64,000 bases of DNA from Roseomonas fluvialis (GCF_022846615.1 NZ_AP025637.1:2071001-2135000), one strand, 5' to 3'; positions 1-8,649 are shown, numbered from the stretch's first letter. Program-made: numbers and translations. The notes: generated from the letters alone by a model not told the origin.

Positions 1-514
1 GCCGGATGGCGTGGAACAACTGGTCGGTCGGGAAATCCGCCGACAGGGTCGGGTTGCGCGCCGCATGGGAATGGATGCGCGCGATGCGCCGGCCGACCTC
101 GGCGGCGAAGCCGGCATCGGCGTGCCCGTCGCGCAGCCGCGCCTTCCACACCGGATGTTCGGCCGGCGGCAGCCATTCCATCGCGAGCGTGCCGGTCGCC
201 TCGTGCTGGCCGAGCAGGCGGGGCACCGAACACGGCGCGGCCTCGGCGGCGCGGGCCAGCCAGCGTGCCTCGTAGCGGTTGCGGATCACCGGCGCCCGCC
301 AATCCGCCGCGACCTTCAGCTTCGCCAGCGCGCGCTTGATGCAGATCTCGCGGCCATCGGGCAGCACCACGCGCCAGATGTCGGAGGACACGCCGCCGCT
401 CAGGGGTTCCCCTTCCGCCATGGCATCGGGGGCGAGCAGGCCCATGGCGCGCAGCCCCTCGATCATCTCGGGCGGCATCGCCTGCAGCACTGCGGGCATC
501 AGGCCTTCCTGCAT
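1..514 (-). CDS. Aminoglycoside phosphotransferase-family kinase (3' end beyond the window edge)
   Basis: Only the first 171 or so residues are visible; the gene runs off the left edge. Translating the minus strand from the ATG at 514 gives a glycine-rich loop (LSGGVSSDIW), then CIKRAL, whose Lys would contact ATP phosphates, then a hinge-like AMEWLPP and an ARIHSHAA helix. This is the N-lobe pattern of the APH/choline-kinase fold used by small-molecule kinases. The catalytic HGD loop would lie beyond the edge, so the substrate cannot be judged. The start is tentative because no clear ribosome-binding site precedes it. Confidence 0.7.
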   Translation of the reverse strand, partial: MQEGLMPAVLQAMPPEMIEGLRAMGLLAPDAMAEGEPLSGGVSSDIWRVVLPDGREICIKRALAKLKVAADWRAPVIRNRYEARWLARAAEAAPCSVPRLLGQHEATGTLAMEWLPPAEHPVWKARLRDGHADAGFAAEVGRRIARIHSHAARNPTLSADFPTDQLFHAIR

Positions 515-821
515 GACGGTCGGGGTCTGGGGCTGCTCAGCGGCGCGAAACGCCGTCGCATCGCGGCGACCTCCGCCCCTGGCGTCGCGCGCGCGCGCGG
601 AAGATTCCGCGCCGTGGGCGGATCGGATGACGGCGGAGTGGTGCCACGGTGTCCTCCCGAGCTTCCGGGCCCCGCGCCGCGAGGGGCCCGCAGGCAGCAT
701 GCCCGGCATGGCGGGCATCACCAACCGGATTTGCATTCCGGTCCCGATCCGCGTCATGCGCCCTGCCGTAACCCATGCTAGGAACCATCAGGTCAACCTG
801 CGGGGCGCCGACGGATCGAGC
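515..821. other. Divergent intergenic region with two dyads
   Basis: No convincing gene lies in these 307 bases between two divergent coding regions. A hairpin with an 8-bp stem (CGGGCCCC 666-673, GGGGCCCG 683-690, 9-nt loop) and a dyad CATGCC-C-GGCATG at 698-710 are visible. Either could be an operator or a transcript structure. I found no clean sigma-70 promoter. Confidence 0.5.
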
Positions 822-1790
822 ATGGCCAAGGACGAGTGGGACATTCCCGAACACCTCCAGCCGGACCCAACCGAGTGGTCCTTCGACATCGAGGAAGCGC
901 TTGGCAAGGTGGTCGGGTTGCGCACCCAGGTCCCGGCCGATGCCTTCACCGCGCGCGTGCTCGGCACCGAGCGCGAGGGCTCCGGCGTGGTGATCCGCGA
1001 CGGTCTGGTGCTGACGGTCGGCTACCTGGTGACCGAGGCCGAGGGCATCTGGATCACCAATGCCGATGGCCGCGCCGTGCCGGGCCATACCCTGGCGGTG
1101 GACCAGGAGACCGGCTTCGGCCTGGTGCAGGCGCTGGGCCGGCTGGGTGTCACCCCGGCCGAAATGGGTGACAGCGAGGCGGTGCGGATCGGCGCGCCGG
1201 TGATGCTGGCGGCGGCCGGCGGGCGCCGCCATGCGGTCTCGGCCAAGTTGGTCGCGCGGCAGCCCTTCGCCGGCTACTGGGAATACCTGATCGAGGACGC
1301 GCTGTTCACCGCGCCGGCGCACCCGTCCTGGGGCGGGGCGGGGCTGTTCGGGCCGGATGGCAAGCTGATGGGGATCGGTTCGCTGATCCTGCAGCAGGGC
1401 GAGGAAGGGCGCAGGCTCGACCTCAACATGGTGATCCCGGTGCATCGGCTGTCCCCGGTGCTGAACGACCTGGTGACCATGGGGCGGGTGAACCGGCCGG
1501 CGCGGCCGTGGCTCGGCCTCTATGCCACCGAGGATGAGGAAGGGGTGGCGATCGCCTCGCTCGCGCCGGGCGGGCCGGCGGAGAATTCCGGCGTGCGCAG
1601 CGGCGACCGCGTGCTGGCGGTGGATGGCGCGGTGGTGACCGACCTGGCGGAGCTGTGGCGCGCCGTGTGGTCCTGCGGCCATGCGGGATCGACGGTGAAG
1701 CTGAAGCTCGGCCGCGCGCGCGGGTCGCGCGATGTCGCGGTGGTCTCGGCAGACCGGATGTCATTCCTCAAGCATCCGCGGATGCATTGA
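822..1790 (+). CDS. Trypsin-like (S1C/HtrA) PDZ protein with degenerate catalytic triad
   Basis: The 322-residue protein has an HtrA-like protease fold (about residues 45-220) followed by one PDZ domain (about 228-310, with LAPGGPAENSGVRSGDRVLAVDG). Against the HtrA motifs, the His position (TNNHVV) reads LTVGYLV, giving Tyr68. The Asp position (DIAL) reads GFGL, giving Gly98. The Ser position (GNSGG) reads PSWGG, giving Trp170. All three catalytic residues therefore look lost. There is no signal peptide or membrane anchor, unlike periplasmic DegP/DegQ. I infer a cytoplasmic peptide-binding or scaffold protein. I chose the ATG at 822, where HtrA-like similarity begins; the frame is open further upstream. 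The stop overlaps the cupin start as TGATG. Confidence 0.75.
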   Translation: MAKDEWDIPEHLQPDPTEWSFDIEEALGKVVGLRTQVPADAFTARVLGTEREGSGVVIRDGLVLTVGYLVTEAEGIWITNADGRAVPGHTLAVDQETGFGLVQALGRLGVTPAEMGDSEAVRIGAPVMLAAAGGRRHAVSAKLVARQPFAGYWEYLIEDALFTAPAHPSWGGAGLFGPDGKLMGIGSLILQQGEEGRRLDLNMVIPVHRLSPVLNDLVTMGRVNRPARPWLGLYATEDEEGVAIASLAPGGPAENSGVRSGDRVLAVDGAVVTDLAELWRAVWSCGHAGSTVKLKLGRARGSRDVAVVSADRMSFLKHPRMH

Positions 1791-2344
1791 TGGCAGGGAT
1801 GCTGGTCGTCCCGCCCGGCCAGGGCGAACAGCACTGGCAACCGCAGCCGGCCAATGGCTGGATCGAGGTGCTGACATCGCCACGCTTCGCCGGCGCGCCG
1901 GCGGGGTTTTCCGCCGGGCTCCAGGAACTGCCGCCGCTCGGCAAGATCCGCGAGCACGCGCACCCGGCGCAGACCGAGATCTTCTGGATCATCGAGGGGC
2001 AGTGCCTCGCGCGCCTGGATGGCGTGGTGCGACGGATCGTGGCGGGCACCTTCATGGTGGCGCCGCCGCATGTGCGCCACGGCTTCATCAACGATGGCGG
2101 CGCGCCGTACCGGATGCTGTGGATGCTGGTGCCAGCCGGGCTCGAGGATTTCTTCATCGGCATCGGCAAGCCGCGCGTGGCGGGTGCGCCCGACCCCACG
2201 CCCTATCCGCGCCCGGCGGAGACCGGCGCGATCGAATTGTCCACCGTATTCGAGACGCTGGACCCGCCGCCCGAAGCGCCCTGGGACACCGCGCCGATCA
2301 TCGATCCCGCCGTGCTGGAGGCGATTCGCCGGCAGGCTGTGTAG
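1790..2344 (+). CDS. Cupin-domain protein
   Basis: This is a 184-residue single-domain cupin. A first cupin motif with likely metal ligands is visible (REHAHPAQTEIFWIIEG: His, His, Glu), and a second ends in APPHVRHGF (His). The ATG overlaps the stop of the upstream PDZ protein by one base, so translation is probably coupled and the two products may work together. Small cupins of this kind include sugar isomerases, dioxygenases and sensory modules; nothing here separates these. No signal peptide. Confidence 0.75.
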   Translation: MAGMLVVPPGQGEQHWQPQPANGWIEVLTSPRFAGAPAGFSAGLQELPPLGKIREHAHPAQTEIFWIIEGQCLARLDGVVRRIVAGTFMVAPPHVRHGFINDGGAPYRMLWMLVPAGLEDFFIGIGKPRVAGAPDPTPYPRPAETGAIELSTVFETLDPPPEAPWDTAPIIDPAVLEAIRRQAV

Positions 2345-2424
2345 CTCCGCCGTGCCGGTCGCTGCCCGGCGGTGGTTGCCCCGGGCGGTGCGGCGACTAT
2401 CTTGGCTTCGCCAGGGAGGCCGCC

Positions 2425-2730
2425 ATGTCGCTCCGCCGCGTTCCGATCGCCGTTCGCTTCATGGTGCTTAACGGGCTGGTTGGCTTCGGCCTGGCCGCGA
2501 TCTTCGTGGGCGCGGTGCTATGGGCCGACCCGGGCGGCGTCGGCCGCCTGATCCTGCGCGAGGGCGGGCTGCCGGTGATCGGGTTGCTGTGGTTCTTCAC
2601 CGGACTGACCTTCGGGTCGGTGCAGATCGGCGCGGCGGTCATGCTGCAGGACGGGCGCGACGACGCGCCCCGCGGCGGGCGGCGGCAAGGCGTGACGCCC
2701 GTGCTGGTCCCGGTGCGCGCGCGGCGCTGA
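2425..2730 (+). CDS. Small two-helix membrane protein, unknown function
   Basis: The 101-residue product starts at ATG 2425 behind a strong AGGGAGG at 2413-2419. Two hydrophobic stretches are predicted (about residues 11-34, FMVLNGLVGFGLAAIFVGAV, and about 48-72), followed by a basic, Gly/Arg-rich tail. It looks like a small inner-membrane protein of a lineage-restricted family. It lies 80 bases downstream of the cupin gene and may share its transcript. I recognise no functional motif. Confidence 0.65.
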   Translation: MSLRRVPIAVRFMVLNGLVGFGLAAIFVGAVLWADPGGVGRLILREGGLPVIGLLWFFTGLTFGSVQIGAAVMLQDGRDDAPRGGRRQGVTPVLVPVRARR

Positions 2731-2731
2731 C

Positions 2732-3523
2732 TCAGGCCTCGGCCAGGCCCCATTTGCGCGCCATCTCGGCGAAAAATCCGCTTTCGATCCGCAGCGTCAC
2801 CCAGGTGTCGAGGAAGCGCAGCCAGGCGGCATCGTTCGCCGGCGCCATGAACGCCATCGGGATCGGGTTGCGCGGCGTGTCGCGAAAGATGGCGACCAGG
2901 TCGGGGTATTCGCGCGTGAGGAAGGCGGCCTCGATCACGCTGGTCATTGCCGCATCGACGCGCCCGCCGAGCAGTTCCTGCCAGTCGCGCGCCGGGCTTT
3001 CCACGCGCCGCAGCGTGGCGTTCGGCAACGCCTGCTGGACGAACTGCTCCATCGTGGTGCCGAGCGTCGTGCCGATGGTCACGCCGCGGGCGTTCAGCGC
3101 ATCCCAATTGGCGAACTTCGTCGCATCCCGCCGGCGTACCAGGGGGATGAAGCCGGTGCGCCCCCATGGCAGGGTGAAGGCGGCCGCCATGGCGCGCGCC
3201 ACGGAGATCGAGGTGCCCGTCATCACCACGTCGAACTGGTCGGCCTGCAGGCCGTTGATCAGCGTGCGCCAGTCTGTCGCGACGAACTCAGCGCGCAGGT
3301 TCATGTCGCGCGCCAACTGCTGGGCGCAGTCGATCTGATGGCCGCGATATTCGCGCGTGGCGGGGTCGCGCACGGTCATCGGGTTGAAGTCGCCGGTGGT
3401 GCCGATGCGGATGCGCCCGGCGGCCTGCACGGCGGCGAGCCGCCCCGCCGGGGCCTGCGCCTGCGCCGGGATCGCGATGGTGCCGGCAGCGAGCGCGGCG
3501 GCGGGGAGCGTGCGGCGGAACAT
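2732..3523 (-). CDS. Polar amino-acid ABC transporter substrate-binding protein
   Basis: This 263-residue protein belongs to the type-3 solute-binding family. It has a Sec signal (MFRRTLPAAALAAGTIAIPAQAQ), then GRIRIGTTGDFNPMT, the ligand-loop ADQFDVVMTGTSISVARA, and a second lobe with ARGVTIGTTLGTT. It would bind an amino acid or small organic acid in the periplasm and deliver it to a His/Gln-type permease. That permease is encoded divergently only 27 bp from its start. No ATPase gene is adjacent. Confidence 0.85.
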   Translation of the reverse strand: MFRRTLPAAALAAGTIAIPAQAQAPAGRLAAVQAAGRIRIGTTGDFNPMTVRDPATREYRGHQIDCAQQLARDMNLRAEFVATDWRTLINGLQADQFDVVMTGTSISVARAMAAAFTLPWGRTGFIPLVRRRDATKFANWDALNARGVTIGTTLGTTMEQFVQQALPNATLRRVESPARDWQELLGGRVDAAMTSVIEAAFLTREYPDLVAIFRDTPRNPIPMAFMAPANDAAWLRFLDTWVTLRIESGFFAEMARKWGLAEA

Positions 3524-3550
3524 GGAAGCGTCTCCGGGGTGGGCGCACGC

Positions 3551-4309
3551 ATGATGCCATGGCGGCGCGTCGCCGTCCTGCCGGCGCTGCTGCTGCTGGC
3601 GGGCTGCGGGGGCAATTGGGGCTGGCATGTGGTGAACCCGGCCGACCCGCGCGGCCAGGCCAATCTGCGCTTCATGGTGGATGGGCTGTGGGCGACGGTG
3701 TCGCTGTCGGTCGCGGCCATGGCGGTGTCGCTGGCGCTGGGCCTGGCGGTGGCGCTGGCGGGGTTTGCGCGATGGCGAGTGCTGCGCTGGTTCAACCGCG
3801 TGTGGGTCGAGCTGTTCCGCGCGGTGCCGATCCTGGTGATGATCCTGTGGGTGTTCTACGGGCTGCCGGTGGTGCTCGACATCCGCGTGGGCATCTTCGC
3901 CGCGGCGGTGCTGGCGATCGCGGTCTGCGATTCCGCCTTCGAGGCGGAGATCCTGCGCGGCGGGATCCAGTCGATCGAACGCGGCCAGCACGAGGCGGCG
4001 CAGGCGCTGGGGCTGTCCGCGTGGCAACGCTACCGCTTCGTGGTGCTGCCGCAAGCGATCCGCCGCGTGCTGCCACCGATCGGCAACCAGCTGGTGTATG
4101 TCGTGAAGATGTCGTCGCTGGCGAGCGTGATCGGCTACCAGGAGCTCACGCGGCGGGCGAATGAGCTGGTGGTCACCGTGTTCCGGCCGCTCGAGATCTA
4201 CACCATCCTGGTGGTCGAATACCTGGCGTTGATCCTGCTGATTTCCTGGGCGGTGCGGCGGCTGGAGCGGCGGCTCGGCGCCGACCAGCGGCAGGCGATG
4301 CCAGGCTAA
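3551..4309 (+). CDS. Amino-acid ABC transporter permease (HisM/GlnP family)
   Basis: The 252-residue protein has about five membrane segments. The conserved EAA loop for ATPase contact is EAAQALGLSAWQRYRFVVLPQAIRR, read here as EAAQALGLS followed by LPQAIRR. The family opening motif is DGLWATVSLSVAAM. Oddly, the N-terminus carries a lipoprotein-like segment ending LAGC (residues 16-19) before the first usual helix. Its partner binding protein is divergent, and the two start codons are 27 bp apart. The ATG pair at 3551/3554 gives two possible starts. The stop overlaps the convergent deacetylase gene by 4 bp. Confidence 0.85.
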   Translation: MMPWRRVAVLPALLLLAGCGGNWGWHVVNPADPRGQANLRFMVDGLWATVSLSVAAMAVSLALGLAVALAGFARWRVLRWFNRVWVELFRAVPILVMILWVFYGLPVVLDIRVGIFAAAVLAIAVCDSAFEAEILRGGIQSIERGQHEAAQALGLSAWQRYRFVVLPQAIRRVLPPIGNQLVYVVKMSSLASVIGYQELTRRANELVVTVFRPLEIYTILVVEYLALILLISWAVRRLERRLGADQRQAMPG

Positions 4310-5310
4310 CCTGGTCGCACAGCGTCGTCCTGCGGCGTCAGCGCGCGGCCGGGGCCGAGCGCCCATTCCGCGATCTCGTCGCGCCGGGCGAACCACACGC
4401 CGGGATGCCCCGCGGCCCAGCGCAGGAAGCGTTCGACGGATGGCACCACGGCGGGGCGGCCGGCGACGAAATCATGCAGCGGCACGCTCATCATGCGCCG
4501 GCGCGTGGTGGCTTCGTCGTACAGCACCTCGAATTCCTGGCGCAGCATCTGTTCGTAGTCGGCCAGGCTGCGCTGCTGGTTCTGGAAGAAGTTCAGGTCG
4601 TTGACGTGGCCCATATAGGGCACCAGGCAGAAGTCGCGGTCGCCATTGACCTTCTGGATCCAGGGCTCGTCGCGGGTGCGGTCGTCGATGGAATAGATCA
4701 GGCCCAGGTCCTGCAGCAGGTCGTTGGTGTTGACGCTGCCCTGCAGCCCCTGCGCGTTGAAGCCCTTGGGCCAGAGGCCCGTGGCGGCGCGCAGCGCCGC
4801 GAAGCCCTCGCGCAGGAAGGCACGTTCCTCGTCCTTGGGGAGATGGAATTGCGGGGCGTGGCGGATGGCGCGGCCACCGGCCTCGTGGCCGCGCGCGACG
4901 ATCTCGCGCGCCAGGTCCGGGTAGCGCTGGATGCTCTCGCCGATCATGAAGGAGGAGACGCGCACGCCGGTGCGGTCGAACAGGTCCAGCAGGCGCGGGA
5001 TGCCTTCGCGCGCGCCGTAGCGGCGGTTCATGACGTTGGGCAGATGCGGGAAGCGCTGGCCGGCCTGCGGCGTGCCGGGCGGGCCTGGCTGCCAGGCGGC
5101 GGGCTGGCCGCCATCGGCTTCGAACATCATGCAGACACCGACCGCCAGGCGCGCCCCGCCGGGCCAGAAGGGGCCGCGTGGGCGGGCGGGCTGCGCGCGC
5201 GCCACGGCAGGCGCGGCGAGCAGGCCGAGCATCGCACTCGTCGCGGCACGCCTTGTCGCGCCTGGCCTTGCCGGTTTCTGCAACGCGGCCGCAGGGCATG
5301 GGTCAGGCAT
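4306..5310 (-). CDS. Polysaccharide deacetylase-family (PuuE-like) protein, exported
   Basis: The protein has 334 residues. The N-terminus (GATRRAATSAMLGLLAAPAVARAQ) looks like a Tat-type export signal. A NodB-like domain follows, with MFEADGG in place of the usual TFDDG, a substrate-loop region SFMIGESIQRYP, and GHEAGGRAIRHAPQF at the usual HxxxH position. The arrangement resembles the PuuE/allantoinase-like subgroup rather than chitin deacetylases, so the substrate may be an amide or a small N-acyl compound. It follows the carboxymuconolactone-decarboxylase-like gene with an 8-base overlap, so they form an operon. Confidence 0.75.
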   Translation of the reverse strand: MPDPCPAAALQKPARPGATRRAATSAMLGLLAAPAVARAQPARPRGPFWPGGARLAVGVCMMFEADGGQPAAWQPGPPGTPQAGQRFPHLPNVMNRRYGAREGIPRLLDLFDRTGVRVSSFMIGESIQRYPDLAREIVARGHEAGGRAIRHAPQFHLPKDEERAFLREGFAALRAATGLWPKGFNAQGLQGSVNTNDLLQDLGLIYSIDDRTRDEPWIQKVNGDRDFCLVPYMGHVNDLNFFQNQQRSLADYEQMLRQEFEVLYDEATTRRRMMSVPLHDFVAGRPAVVPSVERFLRWAAGHPGVWFARRDEIAEWALGPGRALTPQDDAVRPG

Positions 5311-5842
5311 GTGCGTTGGCTTCCTCCTCGATGCCCAGCGCCGAGGAGAAGCGGTTGAAGAACCCGGTCAGCGTGATGCGCAGTGTGAGCTCGACGATCT
5401 GCGCCTCGGTGAAGTGTTCGCGCAGGTCGCGGAACAGGCGTTCGGGGACGCGGTGGCTGGTCTCCCAGGCCGCCACGCTGAAGGCGATCACGGCGCGGTC
5501 GCAATCGGTCAGTGCGGGGTGGTCGGTGCCCTCGGGCAGGGCTGCGACGACATCCGGCGGGATGCCCTCGACCGCCAGGAAGGGCTGATGGTGGGCGATG
5601 CAGTAGTCGCAGGCGTTCAGCTTCGAGACGACCACGATCGCCAGTTCCAGCGCACGGCGCGGCAGCGTGCCGGCCGCGCGCAACTCCATCAGCATCGGCA
5701 TGAGGTGGCGCAGCGCGGCGGGCACATGCGCGAAAACCTCGAGCTGGCCTTCGAAGGAGCCGTAGGTGGTGGCGTAGCGGCGCCAGATCTCGGCGAGGTC
5801 GGGCGGCAGGGTCTCGGGGCGGATGGGGGTGACGCGGGGCAT
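5303..5842 (-). CDS. AhpD-like / carboxymuconolactone decarboxylase-family protein
   Basis: This 179-residue peroxidase-related protein has the alkylhydroperoxidase signature SKLNACDYCIAHH: Cys-x-x-Cys plus a downstream His. This is the redox pair of AhpD-type enzymes, so a thiol peroxidase or reductase role is more likely than lactone decarboxylation. The start at 5842 (MPRVTPIRP) fits the domain; the frame upstream is open but unlike the family. It is the first gene of a two-gene unit and overlaps the deacetylase start by 8 bases. Confidence 0.8.
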   Translation of the reverse strand: MPRVTPIRPETLPPDLAEIWRRYATTYGSFEGQLEVFAHVPAALRHLMPMLMELRAAGTLPRRALELAIVVVSKLNACDYCIAHHQPFLAVEGIPPDVVAALPEGTDHPALTDCDRAVIAFSVAAWETSHRVPERLFRDLREHFTEAQIVELTLRITLTGFFNRFSSALGIEEEANAHA

Positions 5843-5876
5843 GGGCCGGATGCTGCGGTGCGATGCCCCTGGCGTC

Positions 5877-5897
5877 CAGTGCGGCGTGAATTCACTG
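5877..5897. promoter_or_regulatory. Candidate operator: nested palindromes
   Basis: A perfect 10-bp palindrome GTGAATTCAC (5886-5895) lies inside an outer inverted repeat CAGTG...CACTG (5877-5881/5893-5897). It sits in the 130-bp region between the divergent AhpD-like and molybdenum hydroxylase genes. It may bind a regulator of either side. No regulator gene is adjacent. Confidence 0.3.
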
Positions 5898-5972
5898 TTG
5901 CGCAGCGGCCCGATGCGCCCAACTGTTCCTTCGTGAAGCCGGCGGCGACATGCCGGCGCAGGGAGAACGACC

Positions 5973-6437
5973 ATGACCCAGACCGTCGCCATGACGGTGA
6001 ACGGCCGTGCCGTCACCGTGACCGTCGATGACCCGCAGATGCCGCTGCTCTATGCGCTGCGCAACGACCTCGGGCTGACCGGGCCGCACTATGGATGTGG
6101 GTTGTCGCAATGCGGTGCCTGCACGGTGCACCTGGACGGTGCTTCGGCAAGGTCCTGCCAGGTGCCGGTCGCACAGGCTGCGGGCAAGACCGTGGTAACG
6201 CTGGAAGGCCTCGGCACGCCGGACCGCCCGCACCCCGTCCAGGCCGCCTTCATCGCCGAGCAGGCGGTGCAATGCGGCTACTGCGCCAATGGCATGATCA
6301 TGGAAAGCGCCGCGCTCCTCGCGCGCACCCCGCGCCCGACCGAGGCGCAGGTGAAGGACGCTCTGGCCAACAACATCTGCCGCTGTGGCACGCACCCGCG
6401 CGTGGTCGCGGCCGTGCTGCGCGCGGCGCAGGGCTGA
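5973..6437 (+). CDS. Molybdenum hydroxylase small subunit, 2x[2Fe-2S] (IorA-like)
   Basis: The 154-residue electron-transfer subunit belongs to the isoquinoline 1-oxidoreductase/aldehyde oxidase type. The plant-ferredoxin cluster is Cys42, Cys47, Cys50 and Cys62. The helical-domain cluster is Cys101, Cys104, Cys136 and Cys138 (CGYC...CRC). It passes electrons from the molybdopterin subunit encoded 13 bases downstream. No FAD subunit is present, which is typical of the IorAB group that donates to a cytochrome. A ribosome-binding site AGGGAG precedes the ATG. Confidence 0.9.
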   Translation: MTQTVAMTVNGRAVTVTVDDPQMPLLYALRNDLGLTGPHYGCGLSQCGACTVHLDGASARSCQVPVAQAAGKTVVTLEGLGTPDRPHPVQAAFIAEQAVQCGYCANGMIMESAALLARTPRPTEAQVKDALANNICRCGTHPRVVAAVLRAAQG

Positions 6438-6450
6438 GGGGGGCAGGGCG

Positions 6451-8649
6451 ATGAACGCGATCAGCAAGCGCGGCCTGCTCAAGGCCGGCGGGGCGATGAT
6501 GGTGGCTTTCTCGATCGGCCTGCGCCCGAAGGGTGCCGCAGCCTGGACCGAGAAGCCGGTGGCGGCGGATGAGGTCGCGGCCTTCCTGTCGATCGACGGG
6601 CAGGGCGGGGTCACGGTCTATATCGGCAAGGTGGATATGGGGACGGGCATCCGCACCGGCTTCATGCAGATCGCCGCCGAGGAACTCGACGTGCCGATGG
6701 CGCGCATCCGCGTGGTGGAAGGCGATACGGCGCTGACGCCCGACCAGGGGCCGACCTATGGGTCGCTGTCCATCCAGAATGGCGGCGTGGCCTTGCGCGC
6801 GGCGGCGGCGACGGCGCGGCGGGAATTGCTGAACATGGCGGCGGAACGGCTCGGCGCACCGGCGGCGCAGCTGAGCGTGGCGGATGGCGCGGTCAGCGGC
6901 GGTGGGCGTTCGGTGTCGTATGCCGAGCTGGTCGGCGGGCGCGCCTTCACCATGAAGGTCGATACCAACGCGCCGATCAAGGCGCCGGGCGCGCGGCGGA
7001 TCGTGGGCCGCTCGGTGGCGCGCGTCGACATTCCGGACAAGGTCTTCGGCCGCTTCGAATACGTCCATGACTTCAAGCGCCCGGGCATGCTGCATGGCCG
7101 CCCCGTGCGCCCGCCGGCCATGGGTGCGACGGCGCAGAGCGTCGACGAAGCCAGCATCCGCGGCATCCCCGGCGTGGTGCGCGTGGTGCACCAGGGCGCT
7201 TTCGTCGGCGTGGTGGCGGAAACCGAATGGGCCGCGATCCGCGCCGCGCGCGATCTGAAGGTGACGTGGTCGAACTGGGCCGGCCTGCCGGACCAGGCGC
7301 GGCTGTGGGAGCATGTGCGCGCCACGCCCGTCGCGCAGGTGCAGGTGACGTCCGACCGCGGCAATCCTGCCGCCGCCATCCAGGGTGCCGCGCGGCGCGT
7401 CAGCGCCACCTACGACTTCGCCATCCACACGCACGGGTCGATGGGCCCATCCTGCGCGGTGGCGGAATTCGGCGCGGACGGGAAACTCACCACGTGGTCG
7501 GCCAGCCAGGCGACGCACAACCTGCGCAAGCAGCTCGGCATGATGCTGGCGATGCCGGTGCACAATATCCGCTGTGTCTACCTGGAAGGGGCGGGCTGCT
7601 ACGGGCGCAACGGACATGAGGATGCGGCGGCCGATGCCGCGCTGCTCGCCCGCGCCGTGGGCCGCCCGGTGCGCGTGCAGTGGATGCGCGCGGACGAACA
7701 TGTGTGGGACCCGAAGGGTCCGCCGCACCTGGTCGACCTGCGCGCCGGGCTCGACGCGCAGGGCAACATCGTGGGGTGGGAGGCCGAGGCCTTCATCCCG
7801 AAGGGCGCCGGCGGGAACGTGGACCTGACGGCGGCGGAACTCGGCGGGCTGCCGCGCGAGAACCAGATTCACCCGGGCAACATCATCCACAACCTGGCGC
7901 TGCCCTATACCTTCCCGGCGATCAAGACGACCTGCCATCGGGTCGACACCACGCCCTTCCGGCCCTCCTGGATCCGCACGCCGGGGCGGATGCAGAACAC
8001 CTACGCGAACGAGGCGTTCCTCGATGAGTGCGCCGCGGCGGCGAATGCCGACCCGGTGGAATACCGCCTGCGCGTCATGCCGCAGGACGACCCGCGCGGG
8101 CGGGAGGTGCTGGAACGCGTCGCGCGCCTGGCCAACTGGCAGACGCGGCCATCCCCGCAGCAGGACCGCACCGGCGACATCCTGCGCGGCCGCGGCGTGA
8201 CCTATGTGAAGTACGAACTGGTGCGCACCTATGTCGCCGCGGTGGCGGAGGTCGAGGTCAATCGCCGCACCGGCGCCATCCGCGTGGCGCGCTTCTTCTG
8301 CACCCATGATTGCGGGCAGATGATCAACCCCGACGGCGTCAAGGCGCAGGTCGAGGGCAACATCATCCACACGCTGTCGCGCACGCTGAAGGAGGAACTG
8401 ACCTTCGACCGCAGCACCGTCACCAGCCGCGACTGGGCCTCCTACCAGGTCATCACATTCCCGGAAGTTCCCGAGATGGTGATCGAACTGATCGACCGCC
8501 CGACCGAACGCCCCTGGGGCGCGGGCGAACCGGCGGCGGCGATCGTGCCCTCGGCCGTGACCAACGCCATCTTCGACGCGACGGGGGTGCGGCTGCGATC
8601 CGTGCCTTTCACCACGGCGAAAATGCGCGCGGCGCTGCAGGGGTCCTGA
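6451..8649 (+). CDS. Molybdenum hydroxylase large subunit (IorB-like)
   Basis: This is a 732-residue molybdopterin-cytosine-dinucleotide-binding subunit of the xanthine dehydrogenase family. The N-terminus SKRGLLKAGGAMMVAFSIGL is a Tat-like signal with Lys-Arg, as in other IorB proteins that are translocated with their small subunit. The catalytic base is likely Glu693 in WGAGEPAAA. It hydroxylates an N-heterocycle or aldehyde next to a carbonyl or imine carbon; the exact substrate is not readable. No XdhC/CoxF-type maturation gene is nearby. Confidence 0.9.
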   Translation: MNAISKRGLLKAGGAMMVAFSIGLRPKGAAAWTEKPVAADEVAAFLSIDGQGGVTVYIGKVDMGTGIRTGFMQIAAEELDVPMARIRVVEGDTALTPDQGPTYGSLSIQNGGVALRAAAATARRELLNMAAERLGAPAAQLSVADGAVSGGGRSVSYAELVGGRAFTMKVDTNAPIKAPGARRIVGRSVARVDIPDKVFGRFEYVHDFKRPGMLHGRPVRPPAMGATAQSVDEASIRGIPGVVRVVHQGAFVGVVAETEWAAIRAARDLKVTWSNWAGLPDQARLWEHVRATPVAQVQVTSDRGNPAAAIQGAARRVSATYDFAIHTHGSMGPSCAVAEFGADGKLTTWSASQATHNLRKQLGMMLAMPVHNIRCVYLEGAGCYGRNGHEDAAADAALLARAVGRPVRVQWMRADEHVWDPKGPPHLVDLRAGLDAQGNIVGWEAEAFIPKGAGGNVDLTAAELGGLPRENQIHPGNIIHNLALPYTFPAIKTTCHRVDTTPFRPSWIRTPGRMQNTYANEAFLDECAAAANADPVEYRLRVMPQDDPRGREVLERVARLANWQTRPSPQQDRTGDILRGRGVTYVKYELVRTYVAAVAEVEVNRRTGAIRVARFFCTHDCGQMINPDGVKAQVEGNIIHTLSRTLKEELTFDRSTVTSRDWASYQVITFPEVPEMVIELIDRPTERPWGAGEPAAAIVPSAVTNAIFDATGVRLRSVPFTTAKMRAALQGS

